From the NCBI GenBank assembly GCA_930367205.1, contig OV884009.1, forward strand, positions 90,045,189 through 90,109,188: DNA of 64,000 nt, in the 5' to 3' direction. The stretch comes from Acanthosoma haemorrhoidale (taxonomy: Eukaryota > Arthropoda > Insecta > Hemiptera > Acanthosomatidae). Shown in pieces: positions 44,012 through 57,574 of the stretch; position 1 is the first letter of the stretch, and each line of letters begins with the position of its first letter. Under the pieces are notes generated by a model. It was not told the origin of the DNA. It searched no databases and worked only from the letters and a program-made list of their open reading frames with translations. Made by a program: the position numbers and the translations under genes.

Positions 44012-45724
44012 TTATATTTAAAAAAAAAAGCTCATAATTGTATAAAAATTTCAGATGGGAAACAATTAAAAAAATCTATAAAATGAAATATAGTAATTAA
44101 ACCATAAGAAGATTCAATATAAAACCAGCTATAATAATTTTTTTTTTCTATTGTGGACGCGGTGAAATAAATCTAAATTTTATGGATCTAGTACACACAG
44201 ATGTGGAACCTTGCGGTTTCTGACATTGATTCTGTGGCGGCAGCCGACTGAAAACTTGTAATGGGCTTAGTTTAAACGCCATCTGCTGGCCAAACAGGGA
44301 ACCCCTAATCACCTCTGCCGCTCAACTTATCTGTCACGTATTCAACTCTCAAATAATGTTCTCAATTGCAACATGTTTTCAAACATTACTGTTCATATTC
44401 TTCAGAATGAAATTTCAGTGTATAGTAACAATAACACATTTTTATTATATTTTAAAAAACAAATAAACAAGAAAATACATACAATGGTGGCTTACCACTA
44501 ATGCACTTATCGCTATCATATTGAGTGGTTTAAAAAAAAAATTTTTAGTATTGGGAACACTAATAAAACCCAAACTATTTAGTCTAAATAATAACTGGCT
44601 TAAATAGAAAGCTAATGATCCATGATATAATAATATTATATAATAAGGATGGATTATGTACGTTGGAGATGGGAATTTCTGTGTTTTTAGTTTGATTCTG
44701 TCTGGAATTTCTTTGTAAAATTAATTTAAATACATGTTTTACTAAAAGAGTTAGTTTTTCAGTTTTTTGAGAATCGTTAAAAAGACATTTCGATTTTAGG
44801 TTTGTGGAGATCTTACTGAAACTCGATTTGTAATAAAAACGTTATAAATGTAATTAAATATTGATGACTAGCTGACTAGTGTTACATCTATTGTGTACTA
44901 AACTGAACTTATTAAACATGTATATACAAAATAAAGGACAAGGTGGAGAAACAGATAATAGTAACCTATAGTTTCTTAAAAATTAATTTTTATCAAAAGT
45001 ACTTCACTTAATTATTAGGAATATCTCACTCACTACACTTTATTAATTATAACTTACTAACATCAAATACCCGATTTTTTGTTCTTAAAATCTTTATATT
45101 ACTTATTATCGTGAAATGATGATTGATTTTTGCGTTACTGACGCAAATCTCTTGGACTTCTAATCTCAGGGGAAAATTCTGAATTATAAACTTTAGATAG
45201 CTTTTTAGCACTGAATTGAAATATCATCAAAATCAGAGTGAAGCGGGTCAGTAAATAAATGTTAAAATTTTTTTGTGTTTAATTTACTTTACAAAATACT
45301 GGGCTTAAGCACACAACGCCTGGTGTCAGCCAAAAAAACAAAACAAAAAAAAACACAAAAATCGGGCATAGATTCCCGGTGTGGAGTGTGAAGTGTGGAG
45401 AAAAATGTCAACAGTATAGTGGTTTTGGAAGTTCAAGTTTATTAACCAACTGTTTAAAATAAACAAATTTTAAAATTGTAAATCCCATCTCATTTAATGC
45501 CATATTAATACAAAACTGTTTAGTACCTTGCAAAATGTATTTTTGGGACGTGACAATTTAATTGCAACCCCATTTCTTATTGTTTTGGAGACGAGTCTTT
45601 TATACGTCCTTCATACAGTTCCTAGCGATCGTTAGGGTGGGCTGTACGGTTAGACGAATGTTGTTTTTTTTCCATTATCCTATTGCGCACGCACACAATT
45701 GTGTTCCAAGTCATTTTAATAATT
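44012..45724. other. Intron sequence, mostly AT-rich
   Basis: A GC-richer island at about 44,160-44,345 (GGCGGCAGCCGACTG, AAACGCCATCTGCTGGCC) has no repeat partner in this window and could be regulatory. The rest shows nothing. Confidence 0.3.
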
Positions 45725-46075
45725 GATAGAATGCGTTGCCTGGCCTAGTGGCAAAAATAGCCACCTTACTCAGAACAGAACAGCTACCATACTCAAGTCA
45801 TATAACCCAAGATAGAGCAATAGATACTGTCCGCTTTGTAATGTGGCCAACGAGAGAGTAAGGAGAGGCTTTGGCCGCTCTGCCCGGCACGATTACCTCC
45901 GGATTTCGGAGATAATCTTAATGAGCACTCTTCAAGGAAAGGACCATGGAAAACCCTACCAATGTGACACTGCTCCATATTACACCAAAACATTCATCAA
46001 GGTCCACGAAGATTACTTTTAACGAAGCTGGTTAGCCAGTGCTCCCTTATATATGAATAAACCCATTCATTCAAG
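45725..46075 (+). repeat. Possible SINE-like retroposon
   Basis: GC-richer block that begins GCGTTGCCTGGCCTAGTGGC, similar to a Pol III A box (TGGCCTAGTGG), and ends with AATAAACCCATTCATTC. No clear B box and no second copy in the window, so the call is tentative. Confidence 0.3.
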
Positions 46076-46310
46076 AGCTAATTCTAACCACCTCCCGCTA
46101 CCAAAACTTCCATTCCCGCGACTCCCTTGCTACTGTAATATATGCTGTAATTTAATTTTTTTAATTAATTAAGCTATTTTAAATTAAATAGGCTAGAGTG
46201 AGCTATACTCCTATGTCATCCCCGGCAAGGTGGAGATGACTTCCCGACCTCCTCCAAGCTAACTATCATTTTAAAAATGACTACCGGATCATGTAATGGC
46301 ATAGTTTATA

Positions 46311-46868
46311 CAACCTAAGTTATATTGGCGCGTTTAAGCACAAGAGGACATGGAGATTTCGCAAGGAATGTAGAAGAATAAGGATGAACTTCTTCAGGCA
46401 ACAATTTTTAGTACTTTTAATATATAAACACATTTTTTCCATGCTTTTTTGTTTTTGTGGCTATTAAATTAAATAAGAAGTTATAAGTTGTGGAAAGACA
46501 ATAATATAATCATTTTGTTTATAGTGAGCTTTATACGGTGATAAATACTTAGCAGTTAAGTGGGGTTTCCCCCAAAACGTTACAAGACGTTAAAAACTGA
46601 GTTGCTAATAAACACTGCTTAAAATACTATGTATTGATTACATGTAAACATTTTAATAAACATATCTGATCGTATAAATTATAGATGCTAGAACTCAAAT
46701 CGTCGTTGATAAAAACAAAAAGTATGGAAAATAATGTTTTTATATTTTAAACGTACTAAAAAATGATGCCTGAAGAAGCTCGTCTTAGTATAGTCGAAGT
46801 TATTCTTCTACATCCCTTGCGAGATCTCCATGTCCTCTTGTACTTACACGCCAATATAACTTCGGTTG
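46311..46868. mobile_element. Foldback/MITE-like element with ~155-bp arms
   Basis: The left arm (46,311-46,461) contains AAGTTATATTGGCG, CAAGAGGACATGGAGAT and CTTCTTCAGGCA. The right arm (46,709-46,868) is its reverse complement with a 14-base indel. The central ~250 bases contain a segment shared with 62,425-62,593. No coding sequence. Confidence 0.82.
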
Positions 46869-46879
46869 AATAATTGTTT

Positions 46880-47460
46880 CTTTTGACTGAAATAATAGAC
46901 TATTACTGAATCCCATCCCCTCAGCTCCTATCCAATTATCCATTGTAGCAGTTGAGTATCAATATGTAGCAGCCATCAGATTACACGATAAACAAGGCTA
47001 CTAGGATATGTGAGGGAGGGAGATAAAGACGGCAGTGACTACGGAGGGTCGGGAGAAAAGTGCAGGCTTCCCTTTATAGGTCGTACACCCTTTACGAGTA
47101 GCGAGTGGCCGCCCCTTTTAACTTTACTGCGGACAGATTACACTGTTTAAAATATTGCCCCCCCCCCCCACTCAGCCGTTTCATTACAGCAGCTTCTCGA
47201 CAGCTCTCCGGTTGTAAATCTCCCCTTGCCGTTCGGCTAATCCCCGAGTCTTAACGAGGATTACGGTCTACCTCCGGCATTCCAGAAATCCTCTCAGATT
47301 TTAGTTAATCAGGCTAATCTTACACTTGTGTCCAAGAATTAACGTACCTTTAGCCGCTCTTGGATAAGTCTGGATGGCGTTAAATATCCCCGGAGTCTCC
47401 TCCAACATTAGGTCTCTGGTTTGAGATAACTCCTACCCCTGATGGGTCCAATTCCTCCAA
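46880..47460. other. GC-richer unique island, candidate regulatory element
   Basis: Contrasts sharply with the flanking AT-rich DNA, and has no repeat partner and no ORF. It has a cluster of homeodomain-type sites (GGATTA-like, TTAATC, CTAATC), a TTTATAGG caudal-like site and a ten-base C run at 47,159-47,168. Enhancer function is inference only. Confidence 0.25.
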
Positions 47461-47865
47461 AATTCAGAATTTTAATTTTTGCGAACAAACAAAAACTATG
47501 ATCAGTAGCAACGCCTCACATGGTCGAGCGCTAACAACCAAAGTATTTGCTCCCATTATTTCGGCCTAAACAGGCTTAGATCGCCTTTTATTGTTCAAAA
47601 AATACCTTCTAAGAAATAATGTGATTTTTATTTTCTCAAACTCAATATCCCGAAAAGATAAAATGTTCTTGGCTACACTTTTGGAAGAAGATTTTTGAAA
47701 TTTGTTTCACGGTACCTGACTTCATAGGAGGACCTAAAGGTATACCCAGACAACTGTATGATAATTAATTATATAGGAATAAGAGGAGCCTCCATTGGCG
47801 GAAAGAATCAGATTCCGAGAAACTTTGGAAGAGATGGGCGAGGATACCTCTCCACACTTAACAAT

Positions 47866-48060
47866 AATAATAATTATTATTATCCTAGGACAATGACCCT
47901 TAAGAGCAGGCATTTATTTTTCATAAAGTGGGTTTCTTGACAGTATCAGTCCCCGCTAAAATTTACAATGTGCAAAGAAAGAAAATATAATGAAATTAAA
48001 AAATATAAAATAAAAAAATATACTCATAAGAGACATAATTATCACGAGCTAAAAATATGA
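47866..48060 (-). repeat. Retroposon 3' end with (ATT)n tail, copy 2
   Basis: Begins at AATAATAATAATTATTATTA and repeats the 40,085-40,300 sequence (GGACAATGACCCTTAAGAGC, CATTTATTTTTCATAAAG, TATCAGTCCCCGCTAAAATT). Confidence 0.6.
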
Positions 48061-49590
48061 ATTAAATTACATAATTTATAAATTTCTAGATAGCTCAATA
48101 TTAAATTACATAAATATTGTAAACACGTGTTTTTGTTGTGAACACACAGGAGATAGTTACAAACTTTATGATGGAACTTCTAAATAAATAATATTATATA
48201 ATGTTATTGGACGTTTTATTGGGAAAAGGAGGAGAAATGGGTGTTGTATTATCGTTACGTTTGTTAATAATGTTTTGGCATAGAATGAATATCTATGCGT
48301 CTGATCCTAATGATAATAAGAAATTACTATAAAGTATGTGAAAATGTTTTCAACATAATATTGTAATCAACCTGCAATTTGTTAGTCTGTGTGTACTGTA
48401 GTTTCTGACATACTGAGGTGCACCAGTGAATCCAAGTAGTTTTGATTGAAATCTTGTTACTATGTTTAATTTTTCTATGCTACATATGCTCAGATAGGTC
48501 TTAGTACCTTAACAGGTACTACATACTTACCTACGTATCTTCAGTTTTTGTGTTATGAGTAGCGGCGATCGTCTGTTTAGCAAGTGTATCTCCTTTCAAA
48601 GTTTGTCTTTGTAATCCATGTTAATAGTTTATTGAGTGTTCGTCCAAGGTAAAAGTTTTTTTTTCAAATTAATTTATTTCATTACCGATGACATGTTACT
48701 TCCCTGCAAATAAAGTGTTATTTTGTATTACACAGAGGGTTGGCAATTACCACCTCATAGTTGCATGGATAAGGTATAAAAAGCTGGGGGATATAAGAAA
48801 TGTGCTGAAAGTTTGCCGTAATCTCGGGGCTATCTTGCCTATCGGAGAAGGAAAAAGAACTGATCGAGAAGACGTGGGCGGAGTGAAAAAGAGAGACCCA
48901 GGTGTGGCTCACAGATTACGGCTATCCTCCCCTTGTCTGCCAGCCCCTCTCTGCTTACCAACGCAATCTAACTTCTCAAGGACAGATAAAGTTATGCTCT
49001 TATTTTTTTAGTATGAATGTTATACTACACATAAAAAAGTTGAAAGGAAGGCGTTTCAATAATTAATAACTAACGAAAAAAACTAGAGGATAAGTTCTTA
49101 AAATCAGGACCTGTTAAGGTGATCACGTGTATGCAGGGAATCCTCGAGGGGATAGCCTATAGGAATTCCTCAAGAAGTCCCTTACTTAACCCTCGCATCC
49201 TGCGTCTGGACTGTTAGTCCATCATGCACGTACCTTCCTCACCCAACAACTTTTCTACTCCATATTTAAAACCAAAACAGACATTCATTAACACGAAACC
49301 CACTTCCGGTAATCCATACTATGTCCTTACCTCCATAGGGATACACTGCTACACAATTCCTTCGTCACAGTCACAATATCCTTCTAAAACTCCATCCCCC
49401 TCCATTAGTCACGCTCCTTCAAACGTGCAGAAATAAAGATTATTTAGTTATTTGTCATCATAAAATCAACGAGTAGTTGCATACAGTGCTATTAAGTGTT
49501 AATTTTTATAACATTCTACTTATGTAATGTAGATTACCATTAGGTAATAGTAGGGTATTTTAATTTAATTTAATTTTATAAAGTATTTAG
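48061..49590. other. Intron sequence without supported features
   Basis: The 107-codon frame at 48,688-49,011 overlaps a GC-richer block but has no motif and lacks splice context. No transposon ends are seen. Confidence 0.3.
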
Positions 49591-49595
49591 ATAAA

Positions 49596-50230
49596 TACAC
49601 TGGAGGTCAAAAGTTTAGGACCACCTGGTAATTTACATCAAATCTACCTTAAAATAATTTGAAACGTGAATCACCTTTAATAGCAAATATGTAGTTGCAT
49701 TGATAACTATATAGAAACTTGTCTTTATAATCAATTCTTTTAATCAGATTTAGTCTGACACTTTGATTCAGTGTTCTCTCAACTGCAATGTTCGAAGGGT
49801 TCAATTATCTGGATCATTTCGGTTTTTGCCTGCAAAAATAAGACATTTTTAGCTGAGTGCCATCTACACACCAACCAAGGTCAAGAAGTCATGAGTGTCA
49901 AAACACTGCTAAATTAAAACTTTTAAAAACTGCCGTGCAGAACTCATGCTTGCATTTTGCAAGGAGGGAAGCTGAGGTTAACTGTCACCTAACAATCGAT
50001 TTTTTTTCAACAGTAACAAGAACAACTCGTGGAGGCCAAATTGTTTGAACGTGTCGGTACACCAAAATCGCTTTTACTTCCTGCTAATAATAAGAAAAGA
50101 CATGGGTGGTGTTTCCTTATCCGTGGAAAAAAGTCAAAACTTTATAACTATGATAGCTTTTAACCGACAACAAAACATCAGCTTATTTCAAGACGGTGTG
50201 GATTTCAGATCGATTGAATCATTTTTATGA
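49596..50230 (+). pseudogene. Tc1-type transposon remnant
   Basis: TACACTGGAGGTCAAAAGTT at 49,596 is a typical Tc1-family terminal repeat next to TA. Downstream, decayed Tc1 transposase words appear in shifting frames (a HFARR-like piece at ~49,955, KFELF-like at ~50,035 and a GWCFLI-like piece at ~50,105). The right terminal repeat is missing. Confidence 0.45.
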
Positions 50231-50259
50231 CAGTTATTATAGGCAGACAGAAGATCGCC

Positions 50260-50970
50260 CTAAGTGAAAGCCTTTACACTCCTTCGGGCTTGGCTTAAAT
50301 TTCACGGGGCTCGTTAAGCCATTGTATCATGGTCCGGAGTTATTTCCGCCCTAGAAACTATGTTTGGATGTCCCATGTTCCTACTTCTACGCGCTAATAA
50401 TTCTGAAAGTAGCAGTTATTAAAGGGAGTCGTGGCAGACAGGAATCCGGTGGCTGGGGTTATGAGTTCCCAGTTTTGATTTATTGAAATATACTCTTTTG
50501 TTCGAGGGTGGGATAAATTTGTCACCCTCTTAATGTCTGCCCGGCGATCGGGAGTGGGGGGGGGGTTGGCGAGCACACAGAGGGGATGAATTAAATCCTT
50601 TTCGTGGCGAAAACCAGTTGTTCTCTTTTTCATGGGCGAGGCCTTTCACGCGATTTCATTTGTCACAGAACCGAATGCCACTAATTTGTAATACCTCTCC
50701 ATGCCGGGAGCTAATTGTCATAAGAACATTCGATTGTACTCCTTTGATTGCCGAGCCCGAAAGAAGAGGCTCTCCTTCCAAAACAGGCGTCTTTCGTTTG
50801 TCCATATGTATATCTATAAGTTATACGATAGTGGTCGTAAAAATAATTCAATCTGAAATTCTGAAGAAATATTGCCCAACGCCTCGATTTACCCTAACCC
50901 CCTTTTACAATATCCTACAGTTCAAATCCTCTGTTTACTCCCGGGACACAACCCCATCTTTCTGACCTTT
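50260..50970. other. GC-richer unique island, candidate regulatory element
   Basis: Mixed-composition block with a CTCCTTTGATTGCCG TCF-like site at about 50,737 and no repeat partner. The ORFs that cross it (50,394 minus and 50,618 plus) overlap each other on opposite strands and have no motifs. Confidence 0.2.
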
Positions 50971-53900
50971 GTACCCCGTGCCAAAGATTATACTATTATT
51001 ATTATTATTAAAATCTTATTTTATTATTTTTTTTAGCTATATAAGATTACTACCGTTTAACTGTTCATTCAATAAACCCTAGTTACTATTTTTATAATAC
51101 TATTACTAATATTTTATCTATTTTTTCCTTCCAATTTAAATGTGCATTATACTTTTTTTTCTTATTCCGCATTAAAACAAATTCTTGACTGATATTTTAA
51201 TTTGAGGTATACCTTTCAGTTTTTATTATTAATTAATTTTATATCCCTTTGTGATATACTGTTTCTTTTTTGTTGGCCAGAGCTGTATTTATTTATTTGT
51301 GCATTGTTCTTATTTATAGGGGACATGCTCCCAAAATAAAGATAACATTTTCAAGCACCAAAATAATTTCAAATAAAATTTATGGGGCGACAGCTAATGA
51401 AGAGAGAGTTAAGTACTACTGTGGTCTTGTTGAGTTTGGTTCTTGGCTGTTACCTCAGGCATAAGTTTTGTTTCTTAACAGGATCGATACTTATTTTTTT
51501 AAATTAATAAGTAACTGAGTAATCAATGATACTTAATCATGTTTTATAGATATGGCAGCATTTTCCATCTCGCCTCTATTCTAAATGGGACCTCCATATT
51601 TGTTTGAGAACGGACAAACACTTGAATTGTTGGCATTTGTAAGTCGTTGAGCATTTTGTTATTTTTCTGTGTTGAGGGTAAATGTTGATGATTCGCATTC
51701 CTAAGTTTTGGATCCTTTCAAGTTTTCTCTAGTTGGTTTCACAAGCCCCTTCCTAGATTGAAGCCTCCACTCAGGGCGAAATGAATACTAACCCACAGCG
51801 CATACGTGAAAGTTAGGCATGCTTGTCTAAACGGAACTAAGGGGCAAAACTAAACTTGCCGATCTAAGGATCTCACTCCTCACAATTCTTTTGGTATACT
51901 TTATATGCAATACATTTTTTTATTAAGCTTTAACGACTGAAATTTTTTTAGCATTTATATAATAACATATTAACTCCATATTTAATTCTTTATTTTGTAA
52001 AATGTGTATCATTGTTTAGATGGCATAATCATTTATTCAGTTATGCACCCCAACCGTCTTCACGTTTAATTTACTATCATCCATTGTAACGAGAATGCCA
52101 AAAGAAAAAATTGTTATTTGTGGTACTTTTAGACACGACTGGAAATAAGTTTGGTGGAAGGTGAAGGGGTGCCTCATCTGCTTAAATCGGTTTGATTCGG
52201 ACGCTTCAAAGCTGTGAATAGCAGACTCCAAAACGTGGTTCAATCAGGTTACCCTTCAGTCGTCGATCAAGACGAATTACTTGAGAGTATAAACCTAGAT
52301 TAGCGGCTACAATAGGGAGCTCAAATACCACCGTATATTAATTTTTTTAATTAAACTTAACTAGCTTTGTGCATAAGAACGTTTGTAAAACGTAGTATTC
52401 CTTGTATTTATTCCCGAACTACTGCATCCCTTGACGTTGTTTCTCCACTGTCTACGTTCTTTGTTACGTTTGGGTATTTTTCAAAAATATAGATATAATT
52501 GCTGAAATATATGATAACAGACGAGAAAACAATTATTTTTTTTATCAAATTTCTAAGTAGTGAAACACAATTTGCTAATCCAGGATTAATAATTGTGATT
52601 TAAGATCCAAATACACAACTCCACTCACTAAATATGTCCAGTTCACGCTCACACCAACATTGATATAATATATATAGACATAAAATCTGCTCAGGAACGC
52701 CCACGCTCCCGAAGATTCTCCCAGTGAAGCCAGTAGGAATCGGGAGCAACGAAGTTCCCCCCATCTCACTCTTGGACCGGGAAGACCGGAAAGAGGCCAA
52801 GTGAGTGACATTAGTGTGGATGTTAGTCAGTGCTACACATGCTTATCTATTCACAATAGATTCGGAGGCCTCCACCGCTTTAGGCGACGAGTAGAATTGT
52901 AAGAATGAGTGTTACCTTCATAAGGAGGACGAGTTGACAATAGGATTTGGATGTGCGGATCAGTTCTCACGGAATTTGCTACGTTTTGAGGTTATAAGAT
53001 CAAGGATTGTAGGTACATTGAGATCATTGTGAAGGGGCGAGTTTCTGATGTAGAACATTGAACTGACGTTGACAGTAGTGTTTTAGGACTTGAAACAAAA
53101 TTATTTGATTAATAGCAATCATCAGTTTTACAATACCGCTGGAGTAAATTACAAATATGGGCGAAATAGAATTCACTTTATAACTTTTATTTAATTTGAA
53201 TACTTGAACAACATATTTACAAATATTTAACGTTGAGGGTTGTATAAATAAAGTTATGGTAAGCATTGGGAAAATTTTCCCCCAAAAATAAAACTATCAG
53301 TGCGATAATAGGAGCGAGGGTGAGGGTGAGAGGAGATGGATCACTAGCCGGCTCTGTCAACCCTAATCCCGCGCTAACCACTTCCCATCCCCCCTGCCAG
53401 CATCCCTTATCCAACACTAAGAAATGAATTTCCCTCTTTCTTAGCAGGAAACTTCTGTTGTCTTCCATCATTTACCACTAGTCCTCTGTCATATGTTGTT
53501 TTTTTTTTGGTACATTCTTTTTTTTTTTTTAACTTAACTACGTCTTGTCTCTTTCATGTAATATATTATATTTTGTTTTATGACTCACCTCCACGTGTAG
53601 ATGATTTCTTGCCAAATTATTAATGGTAATATCTAATCAGTGCCTCGATATTGATACCATCCTTTGATATTTCATATTGTAATAATCTTCCTTGCAGAAA
53701 GGAAATGGATATACGTGTTCATAACTTGTGGAGTGTATTTGGAAAAGAGAAAAAGTTACGAAAACAAAATATTGTTGTTTGTTCGTTGGGATAAAGTTCC
53801 TGGGTTTTGAGCCACGAATTAGGAAAACGTGACCAAAGGTGGTGATTCTATGGAAGAGCTGTCATTTAGAGGTAATCTCGAATTCGCAAGTTAAACAAGT

Positions 53901-55812
53901 GGCTTACTAGTCTTGCTATTATAATAATATTGTTTATTGTCATTATTAATGTCTACGTCCCCATAAGTTAAGTTTGTAGACACCCTTCCCGTTCTTCCGC
54001 TGAACCTTCCATAATTTGTTCTCCGTGTTGTTAAGCTAGCAGGCCTGTATCAACTCATTCTATGTCAATCCCCTGTGGAGATCGCCTTGCGGATTCTGGT
54101 CAAGGGCAGTCTTTTTTGAGTCATCATTTTCATGCGAAACTTACATTCGATTATTATCTTTCTAAAACAACGACGCGATCTGAGAAGTGATATTAAAAAT
54201 AGGTTCTTATTTCTATGCTATCCAACAGGTAGGCCCTAAATATGACTATTTGACCTCTTTCCATGATTAATTAACACCTTGGGACATGTCCAGGTCCTAA
54301 GGAGGAATTAGGGTACTTGATATTACAGTTGGATATTACAGGAATATTACAGATAAGGTTAATTAAAGGGTTTGGGTGTCGCACGCAGAGTAAATAGGAT
54401 CCAAGCGCATTTTCTTGGTGGATGAACTACAGCTTAATATATTTTTAAATTTTAGTTACGGTCATTATCGGTGTCTAATGTAATTAAATTTCATTTTAGA
54501 TAGATAAAACGTTATTTACATTTCCTTTTGAGAATTAAAAATTTATATACATGTTTTGGTATGTCTTGGTTGCAGTTGCAGCAAACATTTTCTAATAGAA
54601 AAACCTTTTCAATTACAAAATAAAATAAAGAAACGTGTTTATAAATTAAATGAACATATTTGCGAAATAAAAATAAACCATTCTTTAAAAGATATATACC
54701 AACAATGTTGCAAATATGTCACCTGCAAATCACAAAAATGTAGCGTGAAGCATGCTAGAGTAATATATATGGGTGTATGTCCTTGTTGAGAGTTCGCTAT
54801 AATTGCCTGTTTCCTGAATTAAGGGAGTTTCTGATAAAATTGTGTAACTGATGAATTTTTCCGTTTGAATGTATGCATTTATGATGTTTCATGATTTTGT
54901 TGTTTGATTGGGAGGTAGAACTCCAGTCTGAGGGGGGGGGGCATATATCACAATTGGATTACTGATTTGTTCAGAATTAGCTTATTTTAGGGTGAATATT
55001 TTCATTTTTTTATTAAAGTAAGGGAAAATTTATTAAATGAGCCTTTTGACATTGTTTATTTTATTGTTAACGTGTTATTATGTAACATGTTATTCTTTTA
55101 TCTAGAATTAAACCAAGGTACGTGACAGATTTGGACCACGGGATGGGGGTGTTATTAAAAAGAATATTGTTGTCGATTTTGAGTCTTCTTTTTGTGAAAA
55201 TTATTATTTCAGTTTGGTGCTCGTTAATTTTTATATAACAGTTACTTCCAAATTTGTGTATTCTGTTTAAGTTGTTCTGCTTGTAACGGTATAGATTCTA
55301 TGTGCACATGTACACAACACAGTGTCGGCACGTATCTTTTAACTTACGTATGTTTTGGTAGATCAATCCCATTGTAGGTCTTCCTCTGTTGTTGGAATTC
55401 ATAATCCTGTTGATTCGGTTGGGTTTTGACAACAATGAGACCTTCATATATTGCTTACTTCTGCTATATTTAGGCCAGATATAAACAAACGCTTTGTTGA
55501 TGAAATATTAAAGAATTCTTGGGATGTTGCCCTGTCTAACTCACAAGTTCTCATGATGTGCTTAACGCAATCTATGGATTACGTGTCCGTTCAGCTGATC
55601 TCATTTGAAGGGTTATAAGTTGCATCGGTTATCGTAACATTAAATGAGTGGGGGTCGGCAACCTCTAACCATTCATCCAGCTAGATTCGATTAAGGTTAT
55701 ACAGACTGTACTCAAGTCCTTTAGCAGCTCATCCATGGCGAAGACATAGCTTGGTATTCGCTGCATCCTTTTTTCCTCCGTTAGCTTCTTAATTGCTGGT
55801 CATTCTAATATA
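50971..55812. other. Intron sequence without supported genes
   Basis: Simple (ATT)n at 50,994-51,009 and poly(T) at about 53,495-53,531. A Cys-rich 77-codon frame lies at 54,556-54,789. GC-richer patches occur at 52,640-52,810 and 53,280-53,470. None can be called a gene. Confidence 0.3.
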
Positions 55813-56621
55813 GGGTGTCCCAGAATTAACGATTTGATTTAAATAGAACACAGTTTTTAGTATTTTTTTTTTATTGAATTATAAAGTAAATAGGATAGGG
55901 TTATTTATGGAATAACACATCGGGCAAATGGCCTCCATGACTTAGCTGGCACATACGCACTCTTTCGAAATTTTTCATGACCATTTGGCATAAATGTGGT
56001 TGAATTTCGTTGATGCAGCGTTGAATTTCCTCTTTTAATGTTTGGGTGGATGTAGGCTTGTTGACATACACCTTTGACTTCAAATAACCCCATAAAAAGA
56101 AATCTAAAGGTGTTATATCACACGATCTAGGGGGAAAATTGTGATCACCGAAACGAGAGAGTACACGACCTGGAAATGTCTCATGCAGTATTTGATTTGT
56201 TTCAAGGGCTGTATGGCATGTGGCACCATCTTGTTGAAACCATATTCTGGCCGCATCAATATCATCCAATTTAGGCACAAAGAAATGTGTTATCATGTCG
56301 CAATATCGAGGACCAGTAACAGTCACTGCTTGACTAGCCTCATTTGACACTCTCAAGCACTGCTTCGATATTTGAACGGTTTGTTTTTGGCTGGTCGTCC
56401 AAGTGTGTTTAGTGTCTCCAACTGATCCAGTCTCCCTAAATTTTTTAATTAATCAATTCACAGTCGATGAAGTCAAAACACTATTCCGGCTATATTTTGT
56501 ATGAAATTTTCGAACTGCGGCCGCCAAACTTTCATTATTTTTGAGATAATGTTCAACAATAAAGACACGTTGTTCTTTCAATTCAATTCAATTCAAATCT
56601 TGCGTTAATTCCGGGACACCC
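55813..56621 (-). mobile_element. IS630/Tc1-mariner-like element, copy 2
   Basis: 809 bp, with ends GGGTGTCCCAGAATTAACG and its inverse at 56,603-56,621, flanked by TA on each side. The left terminal repeat has lost five bases relative to copy 1. Confidence 0.88.
55901..56590 (-). pseudogene. Transposase remnant of the 55,813-56,621 element
   Basis: The C-terminal part is open for 151 codons (56,356-55,901): SNEASQAVTVTGPRYCDMIT, KLDDIDAARIWFQQDGATCH, PPRSCDITPLDFFLWGYLKS and the same C-terminus as copy 1. The HTH part upstream has stops and its first codons are lost. It carries the same internal deletion as copy 1, which removes the first catalytic Asp. Confidence 0.8.
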
Positions 56622-57574
56622 TATATAATACGTTACCTAGATAAGATTTATTTTATGCCCACACAAATATAATTAATCATTATAAATTAGTTTGATTGTA
56701 TGATTTATTTTTAAAGACAATGGTTTTAATCAAATTGAAGTGTCCTCTTATGGGTACATCCTTTCTTTGCAGATTGGTTATGCATCCTATATTGACGCAT
56801 TCCTCTATTTAGTAATAAATTAAATTCTTATTAATTACCTTTTACCTGGCTGAGCTCGTCAATAATTAGTCAATGATTGCCAATCAACCTGCGTCTAAAA
56901 GAATTCCCCAGTAAATCCTGCTTTACAATGAGTCAATCACACAAAGAAATGAACAATAATTATTAACATAATTTATATTATTAATTATTCTTGGATAAAA
57001 TTTAATGGGTTTCAGCAAATAAAATACGCATTTATTCTAGTATTGTACATTTATTGCTAACCAATCAGAAAATCAAATCACATGCACATTTATTTAAATA
57101 GAATAGAATTTTCTTTAACCGGATTAATTTAATTGCTAACTGAAATACTTGTACGAAGGATTGGCGGTTACTACTGTTTGATCATTCATAAATTCGTTGT
57201 GTCGATGACGATGGTTTGAAGTTCTCCAGCGGGTTCTCTTGGCGGGTCCTTTTCCTTAGCATTTTCCATCGATTCCACGACCGGCAACTGGCTCTCGCAA
57301 ACACGGTGCTCTCGACTACTCCCGCAGGCGGACCATGACTGGCTCTTCTTACTCTCCAAGATCGACTGCCCTTAAATACGATAAGTCCTCATCAACTATC
57401 ACAGTCACAAATATCCCCGGGATAACATGATAATAGCTCAAAAAATCAAGCATCAATTTCTGTGGATAATATTTAGCTTGATTATTCGGACTAATAATTG
57501 TATATTATGATGATATTTAATAAATGACAAAAATATTTAGTTATGTTTACATTTTTTATTATATAAATTACTCT
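56622..57574. other. Intron sequence; GC-richer patch at 57,200-57,440
   Basis: The patch (TCTCCAGCGGGTTCTC, CCGCAGGCGGACCATG) has no repeat partner and no open frame bounded by splice sites. The rest is AT-rich. Confidence 0.25.

Noticed and set aside
48688..49011. 107-codon ORF in a GC-richer block
   Set aside because: No motifs, an overlapping antisense ORF of similar quality, and no splice context.
33416..54945. Runs of 9-12 G or C (about 33,416; 38,321; 47,159; 50,559; 54,937)
   Set aside because: Isolated homopolymers with no pairing partner; may be assembly or polymerase slippage artefacts.
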